A DNA stretch of 64,000 nt, taken from CAZRVH01 sp964624905 (GTDB lineage: Bacteria > Patescibacteriota > Gracilibacteria > Peribacterales > Peribacteraceae). The notes below the pieces were generated by a model. The model saw only the letters and a program-made list of their open reading frames with translations, was not told the origin of the DNA and did not search any database. The stretch lies in the NCBI GenBank assembly GCA_964624905.1, contig CAZUYK010000008.1, positions 1 to 64,000 of the forward strand, given 5' to 3'. Below, piece after piece: positions 14,795 through 23,261 of this stretch (within the stretch, counting starts at the first letter, position 1; every line of letters starts with the position of its first letter). A program made the translations under genes and the position numbers.

Positions 14795-17602
14795 TTAGTT
14801 ACGGTACTTGGTGGAGCGGACAGCCGACGTGGCGTACTCGAAGCCGTAGAACGGCGTCGATGTGACATCCATGTCGAGCCAGCGGACGTGGCTGGCGTTC
14901 CAACCGAACGACGTGGCAAGCGAATTGGAGAAACCGTCGAACGACAGTTGCAACTCCGATCCGCTGTTCGCGGCGACGGTCTTGCCCAAAATGGTCAGCG
15001 TCAAACTCTGCCCGGAAGCGATCTCACTGATCGCCGGAAAGGAGCTCAGGCCGTTAAACTCGAGATAATACGTTCCGTTCAACAACGTATTGCCTTGCGG
15101 CAGGCCGTTGCCATTCGCATCACGCAGCATACCCCCGGCAAAAGCCGACAGGTTCGCGTTGTTCTGGAGTACGAACGATCCCGTATTCATCACGAGATCC
15201 TTCACCTGGAGGGTGAAGATCACCTTGTCCAACACCATCCGATTCAGCCCGTTCATTCCGTTGGCATTCGCAGCCGCCGTAAGCTTGAACTGGCCGATGG
15301 TCGACGTCGTACCAACGGCGATCTGGGTGTTATCCGGATCGGGGTTGGCATTCGCAATCGTCGCGATTTTGGACATCGTGACGACGTGCATGGGACTGAC
15401 GACGGGGGCATTGGGACCCGCGGCGTTCGTCCCGATGAAGACTTCGCCCTCGCGGACGTTGTCGCCATCGTTCTGCAGGAGGTTGCTCGAGGATTGGTCT
15501 CCCCGCGCCTCCACCCGGGAGAGTTCGAATTGGATCTTTTCTCCCGAGATTCCTCCCTGCACGTCCGCCTTGATGCGGGCGCGCACGAGGATCGTCAGCG
15601 TCTCCCCTTCGGAAACGACGAGCTGACGGCTTTGCATGTTCGCCGTGAAGACGGACGAACCGGCTGGCACGGGATCGGATCCCGTTCCGGCCAACGTTGC
15701 GATCGCGAACGGCGAGGTTGCGCCCGCCTTGTACAGTTCGAGCCGGTCTACCGAGGTCGCATACGACCCCTTCGACTGGAATCCGAGCTTGAACACGTCG
15801 ATCAGCTCGTTGACGCTCCTGACTTCCAACATCATGAGCGGGTCGCTCAGCGTACCGCCGAGCAATTGCCGACCGGGCACCGGCATCACGCTGTTCGTGA
15901 CCACCAGGTCGCCCTGCTTCACGAACGTCCACAGGGTGGATGCCGAGAGCTGGGTGACGTCGAGGCGGCCGACCGGAGCACCGGTACGGACCTCTTCGGC
16001 CTTGATGTCGTTCAGGATCAACTGCATCGTGCGATCCGGCAGAAGCGACGATTGGACGTCGAAGCGGACTTCGAACGCTGTCACCGACCCGGCCGGAACG
16101 ACGTAACCGCCGCCGTCCAGGTTATCGAACCGGACCACGCCGTCCGCACCCGGGGAAACCCCCGCTTGCAAAACGGTATCCACGTTGCCGTTCCCATCCG
16201 TGTCCACCCAGAGCGCGAAGCGCCAGGCGTTGCGGATGTCACCGTTCGCGGCGTTGACCGCCACGTGGGTGATGAAACTCGCGTCGACGTCGCCCGACTG
16301 CGCGATGAAGCGCAGGCCGAGTTCGTTCTTCGCGTTGGCGACGGCGGTATCGGACGACGCGATGCTTTGCACCGCGACGTTGAGCGTCGTCTGGCCGATC
16401 CGCTGGAAGTTGGCCGCAAGGGTGCCGTTCGGGAATGACCGAACGATCCTGCGGCCGCTATCCATGTCCTGCGCCTCCAGGTCGACTCCGCCCAGGGACT
16501 TGGTAAGTCCCCCGAACGTCGTCGAACCGGTTTCCGCTCCGTTCACGAGGACGCGGTAGAGATCTCCGTCCCGGACCGAGGCGTTGCCGCCGATGTCCGC
16601 GCGGATCTCCCACTCGTCCCCGTTGCGGGCGATGAAGTTGCCGAAGGTCAGGACTTGGTAGCCCGTACCCTGCGCCTTCAGCGTTCCTCCGATCACCTGC
16701 CCGGTCACCGTGTTTCGCAACTCGATGCCGGTCAGTTCGTTCCCGACGTTGGCCGTCATGCGGCCGAACGCGTCGCGTGCTTCCACCGCGATTCCGAGAC
16801 GCCGGATAAGGGCGTCCCCTTCGGTGGTTCCCACGCGCAACGTTCCCAGGACCGCGTTCTGCTGCCCCTTGCTCACCAATCCCGACGAGGGGCTGGAGAG
16901 CTCGAGGATCAGCACGTTGTCCTGCTGGAGGACGCGCACCTGGCTGCCGTTGGTATCGCGCAGCCCGATGTCTTCCCGCGAAACCGGTCGGCCGCGTTCG
17001 TCCGTCGCCTTGATGGAGGTGACGTCCAAGCCGATGCTCGCCGTGTTCGCGTTCGCCTTCGTGTCGATGCGCAGTTGCATCGCGAGCGTGTCGACGTTCG
17101 TGTCCAAGCGTTGGCTCAGCACGATGTCGACCTTGTTCCCGCGTACCACGGCCGCTCCGATGAGCGTCTCCATGGTGGCGCAGGGATCGTTGTCGAGATC
17201 GGCCCAGACCGTGACCCGGGAGGCCACGTTCTGCAACGCCGTCGTACCGGTACCCGTGACCGTGAGGCCGCGGATATCGTTGGTGCCGAACTGGTTCGTG
17301 ATGAACAGGTTCGCCACCGCAATGTCCGTCGCACCCGCGCGCACTTCTTTTGGGGTGCTAACTTCCGCAAACTCGTAGGCCGCGAGCCGGTCGATGTCCG
17401 GCGCCCAAGGGGCCGCCGACATGCAGATGCGCTCTTCCAAATTGGTAATGCTGCACCGGTGAAAACCAGAATCCCGCCGCCGATTGTCTTTCAGTCTCGA
17501 CGGTTTGCGGGCGAGCACGTCTTGAACCGCCCACATTGCCATCCGAGCTTGCATCGCTGCTTCGGCCAAAATCGTTCGGAACATGTTGGTTACCCTCTCC
17601 AC
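14795..17602 (-). CDS. Large surface protein with LEPR-XLL-like N-terminus
   Basis: The 935-residue protein begins with a positively charged region followed by TNLEERICMSAAP (about 53-65), resembling the LEPR-XLL motif near the N-terminus of giant surface proteins of Planctomycetes and related bacteria. The rest is Thr/Ser/Asn/Val-rich beta-strand sequence with low Cys, like tandem Ig-like or S-layer domains. One DTDGNGNVDTV loop (about residue 468) looks like an EF-hand-type calcium site. It has its own promoter, a 74-base leader with a hairpin and a good Shine-Dalgarno (GAGAGGG), unlike its neighbours, which suggests high expression. Surface or adhesin role is inference. Confidence 0.65.
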   Translation of the reverse strand: MERVTNMFRTILAEAAMQARMAMWAVQDVLARKPSRLKDNRRRDSGFHRCSITNLEERICMSAAPWAPDIDRLAAYEFAEVSTPKEVRAGATDIAVANLFITNQFGTNDIRGLTVTGTGTTALQNVASRVTVWADLDNDPCATMETLIGAAVVRGNKVDIVLSQRLDTNVDTLAMQLRIDTKANANTASIGLDVTSIKATDERGRPVSREDIGLRDTNGSQVRVLQQDNVLILELSSPSSGLVSKGQQNAVLGTLRVGTTEGDALIRRLGIAVEARDAFGRMTANVGNELTGIELRNTVTGQVIGGTLKAQGTGYQVLTFGNFIARNGDEWEIRADIGGNASVRDGDLYRVLVNGAETGSTTFGGLTKSLGGVDLEAQDMDSGRRIVRSFPNGTLAANFQRIGQTTLNVAVQSIASSDTAVANAKNELGLRFIAQSGDVDASFITHVAVNAANGDIRNAWRFALWVDTDGNGNVDTVLQAGVSPGADGVVRFDNLDGGGYVVPAGSVTAFEVRFDVQSSLLPDRTMQLILNDIKAEEVRTGAPVGRLDVTQLSASTLWTFVKQGDLVVTNSVMPVPGRQLLGGTLSDPLMMLEVRSVNELIDVFKLGFQSKGSYATSVDRLELYKAGATSPFAIATLAGTGSDPVPAGSSVFTANMQSRQLVVSEGETLTILVRARIKADVQGGISGEKIQFELSRVEARGDQSSSNLLQNDGDNVREGEVFIGTNAAGPNAPVVSPMHVVTMSKIATIANANPDPDNTQIAVGTTSTIGQFKLTAAANANGMNGLNRMVLDKVIFTLQVKDLVMNTGSFVLQNNANLSAFAGGMLRDANGNGLPQGNTLLNGTYYLEFNGLSSFPAISEIASGQSLTLTILGKTVAANSGSELQLSFDGFSNSLATSFGWNASHVRWLDMDVTSTPFYGFEYATSAVRSTKYRN

Positions 17603-17682
17603 TTTCTTAAAAAGAAAACCCTATGCTGTGAAGAAACGAGGCTCCGTACCGCGTTTCTTCGTTACCTATACGGAACTCGCTT

Positions 17683-17710
17683 ACTGTACCACTTTATTAA
17701 TATTTGTCAA
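17683..17710 (-). promoter_or_regulatory. Promoter of the large surface-protein gene
   Basis: On the minus strand TTGACA (17705-17710) and TACAGT (17683-17688) are 16 bases apart in an AT-rich strip. The 5' leader then contains a 9-bp inverted repeat (GAAGAAACG/CGTTTCTTC, about 17631-17664) and the GAGAGGG ribosome-binding site. Confidence 0.7.
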
Positions 17711-17745
17711 TATTATTACGATATGTCAAATTTGTCTATAAATAC

Positions 17746-17783
17746 AAAAAAAGCCACCTATACCCAAATCGGATATAGGTGGC
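17746..17783 (-). terminator. Terminator of the receiver-like gene
   Basis: On the minus strand a 10-bp GCCACCTATA/TATAGGTGGC stem (17753-17783) is followed by seven T residues. It closes the transcript of the gene at 17803-18258. Confidence 0.85.
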
Positions 17784-17802
17784 GGCCATTCGGATAAGGG
17801 TA

Positions 17803-18258
17803 TCAAACGGAAACCTCCCGCTCGATGTCGCGGAACCGTTCCGCGTCCCCGAGGACGTTCGGCAGCAACTTATGCCACGAGTCGAAATCCGAGGAGTGTG
17901 AAAACCACCTCGGTTTGTGCTGCAACGCGATTTCGGCGTCATTCAAGCACCCCGAACGGGTGATGGCGAGAATGACCCACTTATCGCATTCCTTGCTGAT
18001 GCGGTCCATCAACCGTGTGGAGGGCGACTCGGCATCCAGCCGCGTCGGACCGCCGACGGCGGGCAATGGCAGGTCGACGTAGGTGTCGACAAGTACGCGT
18101 ACGGGACTCCCCTTCCACTCACCGTCGTCGATGAACGACAGGCAATCCGCCGCGCTGGCGAACACTCGCAGGACCGAATAGTCGCTGCCGACCAATCCGT
18201 CCTGGATGAATTCCACGATGTCGGGACACCCTGACACAATCACACACACATGCTTCAT
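17803..18258 (-). CDS. CheY-like receiver-fold protein (tentative)
   Basis: From the ATG at 18258 the protein is 151 residues. The order of strands and key residues is that of a response-regulator receiver domain: a first strand VCVIVSG, a third strand VRVLVDTY with a possible phospho-acceptor Asp, a fourth strand WVILAITRSG with Ser/Thr, and a following Lys in KPRW. The acidic pair after strand 1 is weak, and no DNA-binding or enzymatic domain is attached. The gene has a clear Shine-Dalgarno (GGAG) and the same AACCAAC spacer before ATG as the 935-residue surface protein downstream. Function is unknown. Confidence 0.45.
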   Translation of the reverse strand: MKHVCVIVSGCPDIVEFIQDGLVGSDYSVLRVFASAADCLSFIDDGEWKGSPVRVLVDTYVDLPLPAVGGPTRLDAESPSTRLMDRISKECDKWVILAITRSGCLNDAEIALQHKPRWFSHSSDFDSWHKLLPNVLGDAERFRDIEREVSV

Positions 18259-18384
18259 TGTTGGTTCTCCATAATTGATACCTGAAATACGAATGAGCAG
18301 ATCCGTCTGCGAAAAAACACAGATGGATCCGGATTGTACAAATAAATAGATCGGAAGCAAGCATTTTCCCAAGCCATTTTTACA

Positions 18385-18427
18385 TGGTCCAGTGCTTCGT
18401 GGTTCGACAAGCTCACCATGACAAATG
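18385..18427. repeat. Interspersed repeat, GTCATGGTGAGCTTGTCGAA type
   Basis: Read on the minus strand this contains GTCATGGTGAGCTTGTCGAA. The same core occurs at 37194-37230 as GTCACCCTGAGCCTGTCGAA. This sequence family is scattered between genes in many bacterial genomes. Confidence 0.6.
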
Positions 18428-18430
18428 GAA

Positions 18431-19039
18431 TTACATCCAATGTTCAGGGTCTTTCAGGAATTTCAGGATCTCGGCGGACTCGGCGGCGGTAATGCGGTCC
18501 TGGGCGACGGCGGCGTCGTGGACCTCGGGGATGGTGGTGAGCGGATGAACCATGAATCCTTCCTCCATGGCACGCTCGTGCAACGGAAGCAACGCGTAAC
18601 TGAGGATCGCGACGACGTCGGTGACGTACAGCCCGGCCTCGCGCAAGGCGTTCACCGATGTCACGGTACTCGCACCGGTGAAGAGCAGATCCTCCAGCAT
18701 AACGACCTGGCGCCCCTTGTACGTATCGTAGGAATTTTTGGATTTTTCCTTATGGACGGTGATCAGCGGGAGATCCATCCTCTTCGCCACCGCATGCGCG
18801 CAGCCGCTATCGGAAACATCCGAGGTAGCCAGCACGTCCGGATGGATGTGCAGGCCGCGCAACCGCCCGTACAGGGCATCGACCACGAACGCCGATGCAT
18901 CGGGGTGGTCCCGGATGAGCGTGTAATTGCAAAAGACCGGGGATTTCTTCCCGGTTTTGGACACGAATGGTTTGAACGCGGACAGGCTTACGGCGCCCGT
19001 ATCGAGCAGGAATTCCGCTACTCGTTCGCTTGTCGGCAT
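18431..19039 (-). CDS. pyrE: Orotate phosphoribosyltransferase
   Basis: From the ATG at 19039 the protein is 202 residues, the usual size. The N-terminal hairpin is conserved (LLDTGAVSLSAFKPFVSKTGKKSPVF: substrate hood and Lys). The PRPP-binding motif is VVMLEDLLFTGAST (about 121-134), preceded by the flexible-loop region HKEKSKNSYDTYKG. It joins orotate to PRPP in pyrimidine synthesis. No other pyr genes are adjacent, so it may act in salvage or be regulated alone. The start lies 41 bases from divergent rsmG. Confidence 0.85.
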   Translation of the reverse strand: MPTSERVAEFLLDTGAVSLSAFKPFVSKTGKKSPVFCNYTLIRDHPDASAFVVDALYGRLRGLHIHPDVLATSDVSDSGCAHAVAKRMDLPLITVHKEKSKNSYDTYKGRQVVMLEDLLFTGASTVTSVNALREAGLYVTDVVAILSYALLPLHERAMEEGFMVHPLTTIPEVHDAAVAQDRITAAESAEILKFLKDPEHWM

Positions 19040-19080
19040 GCGCTTGACGATACACCTAAAGTTCCCGATGCTGCAACCAT

Positions 19081-19758
19081 ATGGACTTGTTTCCGGGACT
19101 GCATGAACGGCTGGAACAACTTCTCTCCGCATTCCTGGCGGAGAACGAGAAATTGAACCTCACGGCGCTGCGAACACCCGAACTCAGCTGGCACGGGAAC
19201 ATCCTGGATTCCGTGGCGTTCCAATCCATCCAGGGAAAACTCCCGAAGACGGAATCATTGATGGACGTGGGCACCGGCGGCGGCTTTCCCTTGCTTCCGT
19301 TGGCATTGATGATGCCCGAGGCGCGTTGCGTGGGCATGGATTCCATCGGCAAGAAGATCGCGGCGATCCAGAGGATCGTGGACACGATGAAGATCCCGAA
19401 CGTGACACTCATCGCCGAGCGCGCGGAAGTATTGGGGCACGACAAGAAGCACCGCGAGAAGTACGACGTCGTCACGTCCCGCGCGGTGGCGCCGCTGAAC
19501 GTGCTCCTGGAGTGGGTGAGTCCGTTTTGCAAAGTCGGCGGACACATCGTCCTATGGAAGAGCCTGAACATCGAACAAGAACTGAAGGACAGCGAGAAGG
19601 CGCAGCGCATTTTGCATTGCCCGCTGCTCTTCACGCAGCAGTACACGTTGGAGAAGGACTTCGGCACGCGCCAGCTCCTGGTATTCCGCAAGGATGATCA
19701 GTTGGTGAAGGAGTACCCGAGGGAGATCGGGATGGCGAAGAGGAGTCCGTTGTTATAG
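19081..19758 (+). CDS. rsmG: 16S rRNA (guanine527-N7)-methyltransferase RsmG
   Basis: The 225-residue protein has the RsmG layout: an N-terminal helix with NEKLNLTAL, the SAM-binding motif DVGTGGGFPLLPLAL (about 62-76) and the SRAVAPLNVLLEW motif specific to this family. It methylates G527 of 16S rRNA. Its TAG stop overlaps the left arm of the inverted repeat that bounds the four-helix-bundle gene. Confidence 0.93.
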   Translation: MDLFPGLHERLEQLLSAFLAENEKLNLTALRTPELSWHGNILDSVAFQSIQGKLPKTESLMDVGTGGGFPLLPLALMMPEARCVGMDSIGKKIAAIQRIVDTMKIPNVTLIAERAEVLGHDKKHREKYDVVTSRAVAPLNVLLEWVSPFCKVGGHIVLWKSLNIEQELKDSEKAQRILHCPLLFTQQYTLEKDFGTRQLLVFRKDDQLVKEYPREIGMAKRSPLL

Positions 19759-20277
19759 GAAGTAGGGTGGTAGGTTAAGTAGGACTTTGAAGCATGCGAT
19801 TCAACATGCGCATAATTTCATCAAGAAGAGAATCCAATTTCCTATAGTCAATTAATTTCGTTTGCCGCAACCTTTTCGCAATTTCAATATGCGTTTCAAG
19901 TTCGGCGCCAGACCCATATGAAATTTTTAGAAAGGCATGAAAACTTTTTGTACTACCCCTCCTCCTTCCCTCTGCGATATTTGCAGGAATAGATACTGCT
20001 GCCCTACGCATTTGCGAAATTAAGCCAAACTTTTCTTCATTAGGAAATTGATCTGTGAGCTCGTATACAAGCGATACAAGTTCGATGGAACGCTGCCACA
20101 CAATGAGATCCTTATAAGTAGCAATAGACATATGCAAAGAATCACATAATTTGGAAAAATACATAACCATAACATGCAATCGAAGGAAAATGACATCCAG
20201 ATTGATACAAGCGGAAGCGTAAAAAACAGTTCTATAAAATTACAGAACAACCTACTTCCTACTGAACCTACTCAACC
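19757..20277. repeat. Inverted GTAGG/CCTAC arrays bounding a four-helix-bundle gene
   Basis: The left arm (19757-19783) has GTAGG three times at 8-9-base spacing; the right arm (20250-20277) has CCTAC three times at 7-9-base spacing. They are imperfect reverse complements 466 bases apart. The stop codon and last two codons of the four-helix-bundle gene lie in the left arm. The enclosed DNA is clearly more AT-rich than the flanks. Confidence 0.6.
19775..20131 (-). CDS. Four helix bundle protein (S23/23S rRNA-IVP family)
   Basis: From the ATG at 20131 the protein is 118 residues. It matches the family pattern: YKDLIVWQRSIELV at the start, FGLISQMRRAAVSIPANIAEG in the middle and the EIAKRLR helix near the C-terminus. 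The fold is a four-helix bundle related to Avd of diversity-generating retroelements. The family was first found inside intervening sequences of 23S rRNA genes; its biochemical role is not established. The gene is AT-rich against GC-rich neighbours and held between inverted repeats, so it looks transferred. Confidence 0.85.
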   Translation of the reverse strand: MSIATYKDLIVWQRSIELVSLVYELTDQFPNEEKFGLISQMRRAAVSIPANIAEGRRRGSTKSFHAFLKISYGSGAELETHIEIAKRLRQTKLIDYRKLDSLLDEIMRMLNRMLQSPT

Positions 20278-20352
20278 TCGGTATCACATCCTCTCTTGCA
20301 ACAACACTCGAACTCCGTCCAAACAAACTTCCCCCGTGCTACAATCCCCTCC

Positions 20353-21177
20353 ATGATCGCGCTGAAGAACGTCGTCGCGGGCAAGGTGCTGAAAGAGATG
20401 TCCCTCGCCATCCGGCCGAAGGAGTGCGTGTGTATCACCGGAAAGAGCGGCGAGCAACTCGGCACGCTGTTCCGCATCCTGGCGACCCTGGAGAAACCGA
20501 CGTCCGGCAGCGTGGAAGTGGACAACGTCGACATGGCTGCCCTTCCGCCGGCGGTATTGCAACTGTTCCGCACACGCCTCGGACTCGTGTTCGATCCCCC
20601 GCTGCTCATCAACCACCTCACCGCGGGACAGAACGTCGCGCTGCCGCTCCATCTGCGCGGTTTGCAATCGGACGTGATCACGAAGGCGGCCGATGACCTG
20701 CTGAAGCGGCTGGGCCTCACTGCGAAAGCATCCGCATTCCCCCCTTCCCTCTCCGCCGAGGAAAAACAATCGGTGTGCCTCGCACGCTGCCTCATCGCTG
20801 CGCCCCTCGTGATCATCGCGCTGGAGCCGTTCCACGAACTATCGGAACAGAAAGCCTTCACGGTCGCGACCTTGTTCCAGAACCTGCGCAAGAAAGGAGC
20901 CACCATCATCTTCCTCTCGAAGGACACCCGTGCCGCGGAACTGATGGGCGTGAAGCCGCTCCTGCTGGCAGACGGACAATTGCAGGGAATGCCGACGTAC
21001 CAACACACGGAAGAATTGCCGGACATGGAAGAAGCACCGACGGCCGCGCCGACGGAACCCGACGCAGAGGAGATACCGGTGGTCGCCGCCGCGAAACCGA
21101 TGACAAGCAAACCGAACGAAGGTGGCACGGAAGGCAGGAAAATCCGCATTACGCCCATAGGATCGGGACTCTCCTGA
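20353..21177 (+). CDS. ABC ATPase-like protein (FtsE/LolD type) with degenerate catalytic motifs
   Basis: From the ATG at 20353 the protein is 274 residues. Overall alignment to FtsE/LolD-type ABC ATPases is clear (LEKPTSGSVEVDNVDM, FRTRLGLVFDPPLLINHLTAGQNVALPL). However, the Walker A motif reads GKSGEQLGT, with Leu for the catalytic Lys; the signature LSGGQ reads LSAEE; and Walker B reads IIALEPF, with Leu for Asp. ATP hydrolysis is therefore unlikely. A C-terminal acidic, proline-rich tail of about 60 residues ending KIRITPIGSGLS is extra. No permease partner is adjacent. It may be a structural partner in cell division or transport, which is inference. Confidence 0.75.
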   Translation: MIALKNVVAGKVLKEMSLAIRPKECVCITGKSGEQLGTLFRILATLEKPTSGSVEVDNVDMAALPPAVLQLFRTRLGLVFDPPLLINHLTAGQNVALPLHLRGLQSDVITKAADDLLKRLGLTAKASAFPPSLSAEEKQSVCLARCLIAAPLVIIALEPFHELSEQKAFTVATLFQNLRKKGATIIFLSKDTRAAELMGVKPLLLADGQLQGMPTYQHTEELPDMEEAPTAAPTEPDAEEIPVVAAAKPMTSKPNEGGTEGRKIRITPIGSGLS

Positions 21178-21260
21178 TGGCCTTGTAGAAGCCAAACACA
21201 AGAGTAGAGTGATCTTTAATGCGACCCCCCGAGCAGTCTTCCGGATGTGCTCCGTTGCGA

Positions 21261-21863
21261 ATGAAAAACACAACGATCCTCGCGATCGCGGGAGCGGCGG
21301 CGCTGACGGCAGCGGCGGCGGGATGGGCGCTCTACGAAGGTTGCATAGAACCGAAGAAAGAATGGCAGAAGGTTCCGGAACGGTCGGATGTTTCCGATGC
21401 CCGCGATGTTTTCTCCCGCAGGATTGTAGCCGTCATTGAAGAACCCGATGAACTGGGATACCCGCAACGCCTGGAATTCCTGGAAGACGGTTTCACCGTG
21501 GCGATGGCCGGGCGGGAGTTCGACATCCACAAAGTCATCGCGATGGAACAAAACATCGATAAGGATGATGTCAGCCCCTACCTGGACGAAGAGGGGGTAC
21601 GTGCCATCGCGGATAACGGAACCGAGGTGACATTCACTGGTCCCTACGGCCAGATCAAACTGAGCCGGCAGAAGATCATCGAAATCATGAAGCACCTGCG
21701 GGGCGCCAACAAGGAAGGACTCCCCCTTACCGTGGGAGGCGTGGCCTTCGACCTGAAGGCGGAGATATTCTTCTGCGACATCGAGAAGAAAGGCGAATGC
21801 CAGATCACCTTCGTGGAAAAACCGGCGAAGCCGACGGACAACTCCAGGCTTGCCATGCAATGA
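21261..21863 (+). CDS. Hypothetical exported or membrane-anchored protein
   Basis: From the ATG at 21261 the protein is 200 residues: one N-terminal hydrophobic helix (NTTILAIAGAAALTAAAAGW) and a mixed-charge soluble part of about 170 residues. A Cys lies at the end of the helix region (YEGCIEPKKE), but the lipobox is not canonical. No family is recognised. It may be cotranscribed with the preceding ATPase-like gene (83-base gap). Confidence 0.55.
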   Translation: MKNTTILAIAGAAALTAAAAGWALYEGCIEPKKEWQKVPERSDVSDARDVFSRRIVAVIEEPDELGYPQRLEFLEDGFTVAMAGREFDIHKVIAMEQNIDKDDVSPYLDEEGVRAIADNGTEVTFTGPYGQIKLSRQKIIEIMKHLRGANKEGLPLTVGGVAFDLKAEIFFCDIEKKGECQITFVEKPAKPTDNSRLAMQ

Positions 21864-22040
21864 GGCGAAACGTATAGTCAGGTTGCTTTGACGTTCACGT
21901 ACGCCGCCTTCGGTTTCTCCTGGTTCTCCTTTAGTAAGGGGACGGAGCTGCAGGCTGCGAGATAAATATTCCGAATCTCGAACCTCCCCCGTCCCCCCTC
22001 CGCGGTACGGTTTCTTTTCCATGTGATTCCCCCACTCCCC

Positions 22041-22550
22041 ATGAGCCCCCTCTCCCCCATCATCGGCGTCCACCCCCACGCCACCGTCCATCCCGATCAT
22101 ATCGACGCGCACATCGAAGATCGCCTGCGCGTCGCACACAGCCGCGTCGAACATTGCATCCTGAACGTCGCCCGACGCTGCTGCCTGCACATCACCGATC
22201 TCCTCTCCCGATCCAGCGGACAACTGAGCAAAGACGAACTGACGCAATGCATCGACGACATCCACGCAGACGTCCTTGCCGATGCCCAGCGCTTCCCGAC
22301 CGTCAACGACAGCATCGACAGCGTGCTTTCCCAACAGGGAGTTTGTGACGTCCTGCCGCCGCAGACCATCGACGATTACCGCGCCCTGTACGACACGCGG
22401 CTCATCCACACAATCCGCCGCGTCCTGCCCGTCTACCGTCCGTTGCCGCACCGACCGCAGGACATGGCCGCAGCCGATGCCACCCTCGTTTCACTCCTCG
22501 CCAACGAAGAAGATCCCGAGGGGTGGCGAGAGCCCGCACTGCTAGCGTAA
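22041..22550 (+). CDS. Hypothetical protein
   Basis: From the ATG at 22041 the protein is 169 residues, soluble, His/Asp/Arg-rich and largely helical, with several Cys (HCILNVARRCCLHITD). No signal peptide, helix anchor or known motif is visible. The leader is CCCCCACTCCCC, of the pyrimidine-rich type common in this window. Function unknown. Confidence 0.55.
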   Translation: MSPLSPIIGVHPHATVHPDHIDAHIEDRLRVAHSRVEHCILNVARRCCLHITDLLSRSSGQLSKDELTQCIDDIHADVLADAQRFPTVNDSIDSVLSQQGVCDVLPPQTIDDYRALYDTRLIHTIRRVLPVYRPLPHRPQDMAAADATLVSLLANEEDPEGWREPALLA

Positions 22551-22857
22551 GGGATAATAATTGATCTACTTTTGTATACAAAAAGTGGGTTTTGACAGAT
22601 GCCGGGAGCGGGAGCACACTCACCGCACATGACACGCATGATCCCCGCCGCCGCACCGTGCGCCCGCTGCCTCGCAGCGGAAGGGGTCGTGTGCGCCTAA
22701 GCGGGAAATCGATACGCGCCACACGCCCCTCCGGAGAAGGGGTTCTTTCCGATCATTCCCATCACCGATTCCCAACGCGACGGCATGCCGGTCACGGCCG
22801 CTATGCCGCCCCGTTGTCACTTCTCCCATCCCATCCGAAAATGAAAGGAATCTACCC
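22551..22857. other. Gene-poor 307-base stretch with a palindrome and a hairpin
   Basis: No convincing gene lies here. A perfect 14-bp palindrome TTTTGTATACAAAA (22570-22583) looks like a repressor operator and is followed by TTTTGACA. A CCCCT/AGGGG hairpin (22726-22742) followed by TTCTTT could be a terminator. A 23-codon frame at 22629-22700 lies between them, but nothing else supports it. Confidence 0.4.
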
Positions 22858-23184
22858 ATGTCGATCGACATCCACGAACCCGTCCGACACGAGCACGACC
22901 ATCCGACGCCTGCGTTCCGCCTGAAGCGGTGGCTGAAACGGTTCAAGCACCGCCGCATCATCATGGGCCGCTACCTGTCCGTCAGCGTCCCGAAGAACCT
23001 CCTGCAGTACGATCCCCACGGCCGGAAATTCCGGATCTACTGCGACGGCACCGTCCGCTGGGGCGACATGCACCACCACACGTCCCCCGTCCTCGCCGAC
23101 GTGCTGAAGGAAGAGGTCTATCCGCATGCGTTCCTTGTCGAATGCAAAGGAGATCTCCCGCAGAAGAAGGAGATCGAGAAGTGA
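22858..23184 (+). CDS. Small hypothetical protein
   Basis: The 108-residue protein is basic and His-rich at the N-terminus (DIHEPVRHEHDHP, LKRWLKRFKHRR), then has a compact mixed domain ending KKEIEK. AAAGGA 8-13 bases before ATG is a rare Shine-Dalgarno-like site in this window. A strong terminator follows at 23206. No family recognised. Confidence 0.5.
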   Translation: MSIDIHEPVRHEHDHPTPAFRLKRWLKRFKHRRIIMGRYLSVSVPKNLLQYDPHGRKFRIYCDGTVRWGDMHHHTSPVLADVLKEEVYPHAFLVECKGDLPQKKEIEK

Positions 23185-23205
23185 CCCATGAACCCAGGGC
23201 CACCC

Positions 23206-23244
23206 GGAGTTCCAGCGCACCTATCGCGTTGGAACTCCTTTTTT
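23206..23244 (+). terminator. Rho-independent terminator
   Basis: A perfect 9-bp stem GGAGTTCCA/TGGAACTCC is followed by six T residues, ending the transcript of the 108-residue protein. Confidence 0.9.
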
Positions 23245-23261
23245 CATGTATACTCTTTTCC

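Noticed and set aside
14792..16438. 548-codon open frame on the plus strand
   Set aside because: It is antisense to the surface-protein gene, which has promoter, ribosome-binding site and terminator in the other direction.
18255..18440. 61-codon minus-strand frame containing VSLSNHE
   Set aside because: It is the spurious translation of an interspersed repeat.
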